Translations under genes and position numbers: made by a program
DNA from: JAMXLJ01 sp036558745
GTDB lineage: Bacteria; Actinomycetota; Acidimicrobiia; IMCC26256; JAMXLJ01
DNA: 64,000 nt
Assembly: GCA_036558745.1 (NCBI GenBank)
Contig: DATBEZ010000012.1
Location: 1 to 64,000 of the forward strand
Reading direction: 5' to 3'
Notes under the pieces: generated by a model
The model's database searches: none
Told to the model about the DNA's origin: nothing
What the model saw: only the letters and a program-made list of their open reading frames with translations
In this document: in pieces, positions 42,447 to 50,416 of the stretch
Position numbering within the stretch: the stretch's first letter is position 1
Layout: the number at the start of each line of letters is the position of its first letter

Positions 42447-43991
42447 ATGCGTTGGAGTGTGGGTCGGAAGCTGGCGGGTCTGGCGGTCTGTGGTGTCGTC
42501 GGCATCGCCGCGGTCGGAGTCGTCGGTGGCACCGGGACGGGCTCGGTGAACAGCCAGCTCAACAAGGTCGTGCGCGACAACGCGGCGAAGGACGCCCAGG
42601 CCGAGGTCGACGCGGCGCACAACACCGTGAAGGCAGACGTGCTGCAGGCGGTCAACCCGGCGGACGCCAAGGCGCGCTCCGACGCGCTGTCGGAGCTGAG
42701 CGACTCCCTGTCGTCGATCCAGTCGAAGCTCAACGAGGTCGTGAAGGCCGACGTGTCGCCGACCGTCAACCAGACGGCGAAGGGTGTGCTCGCGGCGCGT
42801 GACACGTTCGCGGCGGCCTCGAACGACTATGTCTCCTCGGGTGGCAAGGACTTCGACGGCTACTCGAACGAGTTCGACACGTTCACCAGCAAGGTGGACG
42901 ACCTCTCGGGCAAGATCGACGCCGAGACCAAGAAGGACATCGCGTCGGCGCACTCGTCGGCGGGGACCACGACGACCGAGCTGCTCTTCGGTGCCTTCCT
43001 CGCGATCGCGGCGCTGGCGGCCATCGCGTGGCTGATCGCCCGCGCGATCACCAAGCCGCTCCGGCGGAGCGTCGAGAGCCTCGACGCCCTCGCACGCAAG
43101 GACCTGACCTCCAAGCTCGAGGTGAGGAGCACCGACGAGACCGCACGCATGGCGGAGTCCCTGAACGAGGCCATGGAGAACCTTCGGACCGCGCTCGGCG
43201 CGATCGCCGACGACTCGGAGACGCTGGCGACGGCGTCCGAGGAGCTCATGGCGGTGTCGACGCAGATGGGTGCGAACGCGGACGAGACGTCCACGCAGTC
43301 GGGCGTCGTGTCCGCAGCCGGCGAGCAGGTGACCGCGTCCGTGGAGAGCGTCGCGACCGCGGTCGAGGAGATGACCGCGTCGATCCGTGAGATCGCCCAG
43401 AACGCGAGCGACGCGGCCACCGTCGCCGCCGATGCGGTTCAGAAGGCCGCCGTGACCAACGCGAACGTCGAGAAGCTCGGTGAGGCGAGCGTCGACGTCG
43501 GCAACGTCGTCAAGGTGATCACCTCGATCGCCGAGCAGACCAACCTGCTCGCGCTCAACGCGACGATCGAGGCGGCCCGGGCCGGCGAGGCGGGCAAGGG
43601 TTTCGCCGTCGTCGCGAACGAGGTCAAGGAGCTCGCGAACGAGACGGCGCGGGCGACCGACGACATCTCGCGCAAGATCGACGCGATCCAGACCGACACC
43701 CAGACCGCGGTGATCTCGATCCAGGAGATCACCGAAGTCATCGCCAGGATCAACGACATCCAGACGACGATCGCCAGCGCAGTCGAGGAACAGGCCGCGA
43801 CGACCAACGAGATCGGCCGCAACGTGTCCGAGGCGGCCAAGGGCACGAGCGAGATCGCCCAGAACATCACGACGGTCGCGACCGCGGCCGCGAGCACGGC
43901 CGACGGCGTCGGCTCGACGCAGCAGGCGGCGAGCGAGCTGAGCCGGATGGCTCAGAACCTCAAGGCGCTCGTCGGCGAGTTCCAGCGGTAG
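42447..43991 (+). CDS. Methyl-accepting chemotaxis protein
   Basis: A 514-residue receptor: membrane helix 1 at about residues 12-30, a periplasmic-side helical sensor (about 35-170), membrane helix 2 TELLFGAFLAIAALAAIAWL, HAMP (LIARAITKPLRRSVESLDAL onward) and the kinase-control hairpin with the conserved tip VVKVITSIAEQTNLLALNAT and GEAGKGFAVVANEVKELANE. Start ATG 42447 is preferred over TTG 42420. No che or flagellar genes are in the window, and there is no C-terminal CheR pentapeptide, so the partner is elsewhere or it feeds another pathway. Confidence 0.93.
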   Translation: MRWSVGRKLAGLAVCGVVGIAAVGVVGGTGTGSVNSQLNKVVRDNAAKDAQAEVDAAHNTVKADVLQAVNPADAKARSDALSELSDSLSSIQSKLNEVVKADVSPTVNQTAKGVLAARDTFAAASNDYVSSGGKDFDGYSNEFDTFTSKVDDLSGKIDAETKKDIASAHSSAGTTTTELLFGAFLAIAALAAIAWLIARAITKPLRRSVESLDALARKDLTSKLEVRSTDETARMAESLNEAMENLRTALGAIADDSETLATASEELMAVSTQMGANADETSTQSGVVSAAGEQVTASVESVATAVEEMTASIREIAQNASDAATVAADAVQKAAVTNANVEKLGEASVDVGNVVKVITSIAEQTNLLALNATIEAARAGEAGKGFAVVANEVKELANETARATDDISRKIDAIQTDTQTAVISIQEITEVIARINDIQTTIASAVEEQAATTNEIGRNVSEAAKGTSEIAQNITTVATAAASTADGVGSTQQAASELSRMAQNLKALVGEFQR

Positions 43992-44020
43992 CGGCGAGCG
44001 GTCACCCGTGACGGGCGTCC

Positions 44021-45511
44021 TCAGCGCACCGCCGGCTCCGCACGCAGCCGCGTCGTCACGGTCCTGCACGCCGCCGTGACCGCGCCCTCGGGATCGAGCC
44101 TGGTATCGATCCGAATCGACGACGGCCACGGGTCGGCACGCGCAGCCATCGCGCCCGCGATCGCCGGTGACGCGTCGGACGCGTCGAGCTCGCCCGCCGC
44201 ACGCTCGACGAGTCGAGCGTGGGTGATCGTCGGCGGAGCCTCGCACCGGACGGCCACGAGCGGGCTCGTGGCCCCTGCCGCGACTTCGGCGGCCTCGTCA
44301 CGCCGACGGCGATCGGTCCACGACGCGTCGAGGACGACCGGCTCGCCCATGGAGAGCAGCCGTGAGGCACGTCGGAGCATCTCGCCGTACACCGTGGCCG
44401 TCGTCGCGTCGTCGTAGGCGCCCTCACCGAAGTCACCCGCGAGCCGTGTGGTGTGCGCGACGCCGAGGAGGTCCTTGCGGATCTCGTCGGATCGCAGCAC
44501 GCTCCAGCCGAGACGGTCGGCGAGCCCGCGCGCGACGGTCGTCTTGCCCGTACCCGGCAAGCCGCCGACGAGGACCAGCGGGACGCGCGAACGCTCGAGA
44601 TGCTCCCGTGTGAGCGCCAACAACGCTCGGGCCCGTTCGGCCGCCTTCGGGTCGCCCTGCGCCGCGCGGATGCACTCCACCTTGCTCCGGATCTGCGCCC
44701 GGTAGGCGACGTAGTGGTCGACGAGCGACCGGGGACAGGCCTCGCCGGAGAGCTCGCGGTACCAACCGAGGAACCGCGACGCGGGCTCGGGGCCACCGAG
44801 TTGCTCGAGGTCCATGGCCAGGAACGCGACGTCCGAGACGACGTCGACGTAGCGGAGCTCGTCGTCGAACTCGATGCAGTCGAGGATCCGGGGGCCGTCG
44901 TCGAGGCAGAAGATGTCCTCGCACCGGAGGTCGCCGTGACCGTCCACGATCTCGCCCCGGTTGACCCGGTCGCCGAAGAGCGGTTTCCGCCCGTCGAGGT
45001 ATTCGGCGACGAGCGCAGACGCGCGCCGCAGCACGTGCGTGTCGAGCGTGGTGCCCCCGAACGGGTCGAGGGTCTCGAAGCCGTCTTCCCAGTTGCGCCG
45101 CACCCGGTCGATGGCTCCGGCTCGAGCGATCTCGGGCGACCGCCGACCCGCGGCGTGGAAGGTCGCGACGGTCCGGGCGACGGCGCGGAGCTGATCGTCG
45201 ACGTCTGCGCCGTCCTCGACGAGCCGCGCCAGACGCCGGTCCGCTGGAAGTCGTCGCATCACGACGAGGTGATCGCACACCCGCCCGTCGGGCCCGTGGA
45301 CGTCGGCGACACCCAGGTACACGTCGGACGCAAGACGCCGGTTGAGCTCCACCTCGCGGTGGCAGACGGCCTCCCGCGCTTCGCGTGTGCGGAAGTCGAG
45401 GAAGTCCATGCGGACGCGCTTCTTGAGCTTGTACACGCGGTCGCCGAGCTCGACGACGACGGAGACGTGCGTCTCGTGCAGCCGCGCCGGCTCGAGCACC
45501 CCACGCTCCAC
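44021..45511 (-). CDS. Bifunctional phosphotransferase/AAA-type ATP-binding protein (Rv2004c-like)
   Basis: A 496-residue two-domain protein. The N-terminal APH-like part has VSVVVELGDRVYKLKKRVRM, the catalytic DGHGDLRCEDIFCLDDGPRI and CIEFDDELRYVDVVSDVAFL. The C-terminal part (from about 315) is a gluconate-kinase-like P-loop domain: LVLVGGLPGTGKTTVARGLA, WSVLRSDEIRKDLLG and VVLDASWTDRRRRDEAAEVA. The same architecture is found in Mycobacterium Rv2004c of the DosR dormancy regulon. GTG 45511 lies 2 bases after the dehydrogenase stop, so it is the last gene of the ppsA operon. Substrate unknown. Confidence 0.9.
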   Translation of the reverse strand: MERGVLEPARLHETHVSVVVELGDRVYKLKKRVRMDFLDFRTREAREAVCHREVELNRRLASDVYLGVADVHGPDGRVCDHLVVMRRLPADRRLARLVEDGADVDDQLRAVARTVATFHAAGRRSPEIARAGAIDRVRRNWEDGFETLDPFGGTTLDTHVLRRASALVAEYLDGRKPLFGDRVNRGEIVDGHGDLRCEDIFCLDDGPRILDCIEFDDELRYVDVVSDVAFLAMDLEQLGGPEPASRFLGWYRELSGEACPRSLVDHYVAYRAQIRSKVECIRAAQGDPKAAERARALLALTREHLERSRVPLVLVGGLPGTGKTTVARGLADRLGWSVLRSDEIRKDLLGVAHTTRLAGDFGEGAYDDATTATVYGEMLRRASRLLSMGEPVVLDASWTDRRRRDEAAEVAAGATSPLVAVRCEAPPTITHARLVERAAGELDASDASPAIAGAMAARADPWPSSIRIDTRLDPEGAVTAACRTVTTRLRAEPAVR

Positions 45512-45513
45512 TG

Positions 45514-46548
45514 CTACGCGACCAGCGCGACCTTGATCGCGTTGGTCTCCGCGGCGCGCGCGAACGTGTCGTGCGCGTCGAGGGCGTCGGCCAGCCGGAA
45601 GCGGTGTGTCGTGAAGCGGACCGGGTCGATGCGGCCGACCTCGATGAGCGCGAGCAACGTCGGGATCGAGAACGTGTCGACGAGGCCGGTCGTGATCGTG
45701 ACGTCGCGGATCCAGAGCGTCTCGAGGTGCAGCAGCGCGGGGCGCCCGTGCACGCCGACGTTCGCGACACGGCCACCCGGACGCACGAGCTCGGTGCAGA
45801 GGTCGAAGGTCTCGGGCACGCCGACCGCTTCGATGGCGACATCGGCGCCGACGCCCTTCGTGAGGTCGGAGACCGCGCTCCGCGCCTCGGTGGGGGAGAC
45901 GGCCCGCTGGGCACCGAAGCGGACCGCCCATTCACGACGCCCGTCGCTCGGCTCGACGACGACGATCTCCCTGGGCGAGAACAGCGACGCGCCGATCACC
46001 GTGGCCAGGCCGATGGGTCCGGCACCGACCACGACGACGGTGTCGGCCGGCGAGACGCGGCCGTTGAGCACACCGACCTCGTAGCCGGTCGGCAGGATGT
46101 CGGCGAGATAGAGGACGTACTCGTCCGGCACCCCTTCGGGAACCTTGTACGTCGACGTGTCGGCGAACGGCACACGGACGTAGTCGGCCTGCACACCGTC
46201 GACGAGATGTCCGAGGAGCCAGCCGCCACCGCCGCGGCATTGACCATATCGACCGCGCCGGCAGAACGTGCACGCCCCGCACGCGGAGATGCACGACATG
46301 AGCACGTGGTCACCGGGGCGGACGGCGCGCACCGCGACACCCGTCTCGACCACCGTGCCGACCGCCTCGTGGCCGAGGACGCGCCCCGGCTCGACCTCGG
46401 GGACGTCACCATGGAGGATGTGGAGGTCGGTTCCGCAGATCGTCGCGGTGTCGACGCGCACGATGGCGTCGGTGTCGTCGATGATCTTCGGATCCGGTAC
46501 CTGCTCCCACCGCTTGTCGTCGGGTCCGTGATAGACGAGCGCATGCAT
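45514..46548 (-). CDS. Zinc-dependent alcohol dehydrogenase
   Basis: A 344-residue medium-chain dehydrogenase. Catalytic zinc ligands C38, H60 and E61 (ICGTD; GHEAVG), structural zinc cysteines C90, C93, C96 and C104, and the NAD motif VVVVGAGPIGLATVIGA are all present. The pattern ICGTDLHILHGDVPEVEPGR fits the bacterial alcohol/threonine-dehydrogenase-like group. It sits between PEP synthase (18-base gap) and the phosphotransferase/AAA gene. In anoxic dormancy a fermentation-type alcohol dehydrogenase would reoxidise NADH; this is inference. Confidence 0.92.
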   Translation of the reverse strand: MHALVYHGPDDKRWEQVPDPKIIDDTDAIVRVDTATICGTDLHILHGDVPEVEPGRVLGHEAVGTVVETGVAVRAVRPGDHVLMSCISACGACTFCRRGRYGQCRGGGGWLLGHLVDGVQADYVRVPFADTSTYKVPEGVPDEYVLYLADILPTGYEVGVLNGRVSPADTVVVVGAGPIGLATVIGASLFSPREIVVVEPSDGRREWAVRFGAQRAVSPTEARSAVSDLTKGVGADVAIEAVGVPETFDLCTELVRPGGRVANVGVHGRPALLHLETLWIRDVTITTGLVDTFSIPTLLALIEVGRIDPVRFTTHRFRLADALDAHDTFARAAETNAIKVALVA

Positions 46549-46566
46549 CGTGAGCTCCCTTCGTGC

Positions 46567-48882
46567 TCACGGGCGAGCCCGTTCGCCGAGGTCGGCACGT
46601 GCCGCGTCGAGGATGACGCCGCGCTCGGCGGCGCCGACGGCAGCGCGGGCTCGCTCGACGGCGTCGGGGTTCACCGAAACGGATGTGATGCCGTAGCGGA
46701 CGAGGTGCTCTGCGAACGCGGGCCTGGTCGATGGCGCCTGTCCGCACAGTGACGAGGTCATGCCCGCGTCGCGCGCGGCCACGATGATCCGACGGATGGC
46801 GTCGAGCACGGCGGCGTCCGACTCGTCGAAGAGCTCCGCGCAGATCTCGGAGTCGCGGTCGACGCCGAGCACGAGCTGGGTGAGGTCGTTCGAGCCGATC
46901 GACACGCCGTCGATCCCGAGTGTCGCGTACTCCGGAACCCGGTAGACCACCGACGGCACCTCGGCCATGACCCACCGGTGCAGGCCTCGCTGCCGGCCGA
47001 GCGGGCTCGCGTCGACCAGCTCGAGACACGCCTCCAGCTCCCATCGCGTGCGCACGAACGGGATCATGAGATGGAGGTTCGGGGTCTCCTCGCGCACCTC
47101 GGCCAGTACCTCGCACTCCAGCGCGAACAGGTCGGGCTCGCGGACGTACCGGTAGCAACCGCGGTAGCCGATCATCGGATTGGCTTCGGACGGCTCGAAG
47201 CGTTCGCCGCCCTCGAGCTTGCGGAACTCGTTGCTCCGGAAGTCGATGGTGCGGTACACGACGGGGCGCGGCGCGAAGGCACGGGTGATCCGGAGCAGTG
47301 ACGCCGACATGCGGCGGACGAACTCATCACGTCCGCCCGATGCCAGCAGCGCGCGCGGATGTGCGCCGCCGAGCGCGTCGGTCAGCAGGAACTCGGCCCG
47401 AAGCAGGCCGACACCGTCGACCGGCAGCGCGGCGACCTCGGCCGCGCGATCGGCGATCGCGAGGTTGACGTAGATCTTCGTCGCCAGCGGTTCCACGACC
47501 ATCGCGGGCGCGCGTACCGCGGCGGGTGCCACGACGGCGAGCTCGTGCTGCACCTGGTCGCCCGCGAAGACCACACCGGTCGCGCCGTCGACGGTCACGA
47601 GGTCACCGTCGTGGAGCTCTTCCATCGCGTGCCGCGCACCGACCACGCACGGGACGCGCAGCTCCCGGCTGATGATCGCGGCGTGGCAGGTGATCCCGCC
47701 GCCTTCGGTGACGAGCGCGGCGGCCCGGCGGAGCACCGGCACCCAATCCGGTGTGGTCATGGGCGCGACGAGCACCTCACCGGCCTGGAGCCGGTCGCCG
47801 TCCTCCACCCTCAACAACACCCGCACCCGGCCGGCGACGCGTCCCGGTGAGGCGCCGAGACCGGTCACCACGGCGTCGCCGGAGCCGGACACGTCACGCT
47901 CGGCCCGATCGGGCCGTGTCGTGATCGGGCGCGACTGGACCAGGAAGAGCGCGTTGCCGGCGAGCGCCCACTCGAGGTCCTGGGGCGCGCCGTAGTGCGC
48001 CTCGACCCGCCGTGCGAGGTCGGCGACCGTGCGCACCTGGTCGTCGGTCAGCACCCGGCTCCCGGCGTCGGCCGCGTCGAGGTCGACGCGGATCTGCGCG
48101 TCACCGGAGCGACGGATCGCGAACGGCTTCCAGCCCACGTGCACGTTCAACAGTGTGAGGTCGTCGTGCGAGACCACGTACGTATCGGGCTCGAGCTGGC
48201 CGCCGACGATCACTTCGCCGAGCCCGAACGCGGCCTCGACGACGATCCGGTCCGGCGCGCCCGTTGTCGGATCGGCGGTGAAGGCGATCCCCGACGCTTC
48301 GGGATCGACCATCCGCTGCACGACGACGGCGATCGCAGCCTCCTCGTGCAGGTCGCGCTCGACCCGGTACGCGACCACGCGGTCGGCGAACAACGACTCC
48401 CAGCAGTCGAGCACCCGCGCGACCACGTCGTCGTCGCCCGTCACGTTCGTGAACGTCCGGTGCATGCCCGCGAAGCTGAGCCCCGCGGTGTCCTCGCTCG
48501 TCGCGGACGAACGCACCGCGACCCGGCCTCCACCGAGACGTTCGTACGCGGCGACGACGGCATCGCGCACGTCGTTGGGAACTCCGGCGCTGCGGACGAG
48601 CTCGCGGAGCCGGCGCGCGAGCGCAGGCAGCGCCTCCGCGCCGTCGGCGCCAGATGCGGCGAGCAGCTCGTCTCTGAGGGTGCCCCGCACGCCCGCGCGT
48701 TCCATCGCGCCGAGGAACGCCGGCGCGCCGATCACGAAGCCGGGAGGTACGGGCAGGCCGCTGCGGGTCAGCTCGCCGAGGTTGGCACCCTTCCCCCCGG
48801 CGAAGGGAATGTCGCCGAGGTCGATCTCCTCGAACTGGCGGGTGATGTCCGAGACCTTCGACGGCGCCGTCACGCTCGCCAT
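46567..48882 (-). CDS. ppsA: Phosphoenolpyruvate synthase (pyruvate, water dikinase)
   Basis: A 771-residue dikinase: N-terminal ATP/pyruvate-binding domain (DIPFAGGKGANLGELTRSGL; VAVRSSATSEDTAGLSFAGM), mobile phosphohistidine domain with H400 in TEGGGITCHAAIISREL, and C-terminal PEP/pyruvate barrel (YRTIDFRSNEFRKLEGGE; SIGSNDLTQLVLGVDRD; SLCGQAPSTRPAF). It converts pyruvate and ATP to PEP, AMP and phosphate, for gluconeogenesis. ATG 48882 follows GGGAGGAGG. It is the first gene of an operon with the dehydrogenase and phosphotransferase/AAA protein, and a palindromic box lies 58 bases upstream. Confidence 0.94.
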   Translation of the reverse strand: MASVTAPSKVSDITRQFEEIDLGDIPFAGGKGANLGELTRSGLPVPPGFVIGAPAFLGAMERAGVRGTLRDELLAASGADGAEALPALARRLRELVRSAGVPNDVRDAVVAAYERLGGGRVAVRSSATSEDTAGLSFAGMHRTFTNVTGDDDVVARVLDCWESLFADRVVAYRVERDLHEEAAIAVVVQRMVDPEASGIAFTADPTTGAPDRIVVEAAFGLGEVIVGGQLEPDTYVVSHDDLTLLNVHVGWKPFAIRRSGDAQIRVDLDAADAGSRVLTDDQVRTVADLARRVEAHYGAPQDLEWALAGNALFLVQSRPITTRPDRAERDVSGSGDAVVTGLGASPGRVAGRVRVLLRVEDGDRLQAGEVLVAPMTTPDWVPVLRRAAALVTEGGGITCHAAIISRELRVPCVVGARHAMEELHDGDLVTVDGATGVVFAGDQVQHELAVVAPAAVRAPAMVVEPLATKIYVNLAIADRAAEVAALPVDGVGLLRAEFLLTDALGGAHPRALLASGGRDEFVRRMSASLLRITRAFAPRPVVYRTIDFRSNEFRKLEGGERFEPSEANPMIGYRGCYRYVREPDLFALECEVLAEVREETPNLHLMIPFVRTRWELEACLELVDASPLGRQRGLHRWVMAEVPSVVYRVPEYATLGIDGVSIGSNDLTQLVLGVDRDSEICAELFDESDAAVLDAIRRIIVAARDAGMTSSLCGQAPSTRPAFAEHLVRYGITSVSVNPDAVERARAAVGAAERGVILDAARADLGERARP

Positions 48883-48940
48883 CGCGGTACCTCCTCCCGA
48901 TGTCCACCTCGAGGAGACCGCAACGCGCTCGAACCGCATA

Positions 48941-48954
48941 GGGTCCAAGGACCC
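48941..48954. promoter_or_regulatory. Palindromic box upstream of ppsA
   Basis: GGGTCC-AA-GGACCC, a perfect inverted repeat 58 bases before the ppsA ATG. It agrees with 10 of 14 core positions of the DosR/DevR consensus (GGGACTWWAGTCCC). A near-copy stands upstream of the neighbouring DUF1918 gene at a similar distance. TATGCG next to it could serve as a -10. Confidence 0.6.
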
Positions 48955-48982
48955 AAGGCCGCGGCCATGTCGTGCGCGTCGG

Positions 48983-49201
48983 TCAGCGCGCCGTGCGGGT
49001 GCGTGGCTCCGACGCGTGCCGCAGCCGGACCGTGTGCGTCGTGCTCCCGGGGAAGAAGATCGTCTCCCTCCCGTCATCCCAGCGCACGCGGTAGTGCTCG
49101 ACCCCGTTCGAGGACGTGACCTCGAGGATCTCACCCTCGCGGTTGGGCTCGCCGATGTGCGTGGCGTCGACGACGATCTCGTCACCTGGTCGTGCCTTCA
49201 T
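48983..49201 (-). CDS. DUF1918 protein
   Basis: A 72-residue beta-barrel-like protein of family DUF1918: MKARPGDEIVVDATHIGEPN, REGEILEVTSSNGVEHYRVR and WDDGRETIFFPGSTTHTV. ATG 49201 follows GGGAGGTGAAC. DUF1918 genes are often found in actinobacterial dormancy or stress clusters; the function is unknown. It is followed 100 bases downstream by ppsA. Confidence 0.9.
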   Translation of the reverse strand: MKARPGDEIVVDATHIGEPNREGEILEVTSSNGVEHYRVRWDDGRETIFFPGSTTHTVRLRHASEPRTRTAR

Positions 49202-49263
49202 GTGGTTCACCTCCCTCCGCTCCCCGACCATGTGATCGTTCGCCTCCCCACGAGCACGCGCCA

Positions 49264-49277
49264 GGGCCCAAGGTCCT
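49264..49277. promoter_or_regulatory. Palindromic box upstream of the DUF1918 gene
   Basis: GGGCCCAAGGTCCT matches the ppsA box at 11 of 14 positions (shared GGG-CCAAGG-CC) and lies 62 bases before the DUF1918 ATG, against 58 for ppsA. Sequence and spacing together suggest one regulator for both genes. The rest of 49202-49408 holds no gene that I see. Confidence 0.55.
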
Positions 49278-49408
49278 TCGGCGCGCCGCGTGACGAGGTT
49301 CGTCACCCCTTCTGGACGATGCCATGCCGTGACGCGCGGTCGTACCGTCGCTGCCGCACGCGCCGGCCCGGCGCGTCGCCGCGATCCGGACTCGAGGGGG
49401 TACGTAGC

Positions 49409-49699
49409 GTGGGCTGTTGCCTGTTCACCGCGCTCGTGGCAGCCGGGCCACGGGTCGCGCTCGCGCTCGTCTGGCTCTTCACGAACCTCGTGAGCCGGGC
49501 GTTCTCGACCTTCGTCGTCCCGCTGCTCGGGCTCGTGTTCCTCCCGTGGACGACGTTGTTCTACGTCTTGGCCTACCGGCCCGCGATCGGGATCAGCGGG
49601 TTCGGCTACGTGTTCGTCGGCCTCGGCGTCGTGTTCGACCTCCTCGCGTGGGGCAGCGGCGCGCGGGCACGCGCCCAACGGGCCCGGCCCGCCTACTAG
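49409..49699 (+). CDS. Small conserved membrane protein
   Basis: A 96-residue protein starting at GTG 49409 (VGCCLFTALVAAGPRVALAL) with three hydrophobic segments, including WLFTNLVSRAFSTFVVPLLG, VFLPWTTLFYVLAYRP and FGYVFVGLGVVFDLLAW. I recognise the pattern from conserved actinobacterial membrane proteins without a known function. A TACGTA just upstream may be a -10 for a leaderless message. Its TAG shares CTAG with the stop of the opposing gene. Confidence 0.8.
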   Translation: MGCCLFTALVAAGPRVALALVWLFTNLVSRAFSTFVVPLLGLVFLPWTTLFYVLAYRPAIGISGFGYVFVGLGVVFDLLAWGSGARARAQRARPAY

Positions 49700-49938
49700 C
49701 CCGCGTCGACGAACAGCGCCGCCAGCGTCAGGCCGAGCGCGGGGCCGAACAGCACCGCGGTCCCCGCGAGCCACGAGATCCAGACAGCTCGGTCCAAGCT
49801 CCGAGCCATGCGAGGGTGACGGTCGTCGAAGCCCGAGCACGACACGACCACCAGCGCGAGCATTCCGAACAACCACGCGCCGAACGCCAGCACCGAAGCA
49901 CTGACCGCGGCGATCACGAGCGCGGAAGCACCCAACAC
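49696..49938 (-). CDS. Small two-helix membrane protein
   Basis: An 80-residue protein with helices at about residues 5-33 (VIAAVSASVLAFGAWLFGML) and 53-76 (WLAGTAVLFGPALGLTLAAL), joined by a charged loop with RHPRMARSLDR. Unknown function. It overlaps the opposing membrane gene tail to tail by 4 bases. 101 bases upstream of its start to the next gene hold nothing clear. Confidence 0.65.
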   Translation of the reverse strand: MLGASALVIAAVSASVLAFGAWLFGMLALVVVSCSGFDDRHPRMARSLDRAVWISWLAGTAVLFGPALGLTLAALFVDAG

Positions 49939-50039
49939 GCGTCCACTCCTTCACTTCTCGACACCGCATCCGAACGACGGCTCAACACGCGCGCGCGAGG
50001 GCGCCGCGACTGCCGTCGTGTGTCTCCAGACGAGACGGA

Positions 50040-50405
50040 TCAGGTCGCGAAGTGAGGTGGGCCCCGGCGGCCCGGAAGCGCCCCGGTTCGGCGGGAGACG
50101 ACGCCCGCCGCGCCCGGGTGAACCCGGGACCCCGCGACGAGCATCAGGAGCAACGCGGCGAGCACACCGACGAGGACCGCGCCCGAAGGCGCGAGCCGCC
50201 GCAGCGTCGTCAGCAGGTCACCGGCGGAGGTGCCCTCGCCGTTGACGACCGCGAGGTGCTCGCTCGTGCGGTGAACGCCGGTCGCGGGAGCCGTCGAGGC
50301 GGTGTCGGTGAGGACCGCGGCCGTCGTGGTCGTTCCGAATGCGACGAGGCACGCCAGCATCAGCAGTGCCGCGAAGTTCCGGAACGTCCGCGTCTCGACG
50401 TGCAT
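50040..50405 (-). CDS. Hypothetical membrane protein with N-terminal signal/anchor
   Basis: A 121-residue protein beginning MHVETRTFRNFAALLMLACL with a first helix (about 9-32) and a second at about 76-93 (SGAVLVGVLAALLLMLVAGS); the loop between is Thr/Ala-rich and would be outside. The C-terminus is short and basic. No family recognised. It starts 11 bases after the antiporter stop on the same strand and is probably cotranscribed with it. Confidence 0.65.
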   Translation of the reverse strand: MHVETRTFRNFAALLMLACLVAFGTTTTAAVLTDTASTAPATGVHRTSEHLAVVNGEGTSAGDLLTTLRRLAPSGAVLVGVLAALLLMLVAGSRVHPGAAGVVSRRTGALPGRRGPPHFAT

Positions 50406-50416
50406 CGGCGACGAGG

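Noticed and set aside
42036..44246. 736-codon minus-strand frame opposite the chemotaxis receptor
   Set aside because: Antisense shadow; repeated D/R/L pattern mirrors the coiled coil of the receptor.
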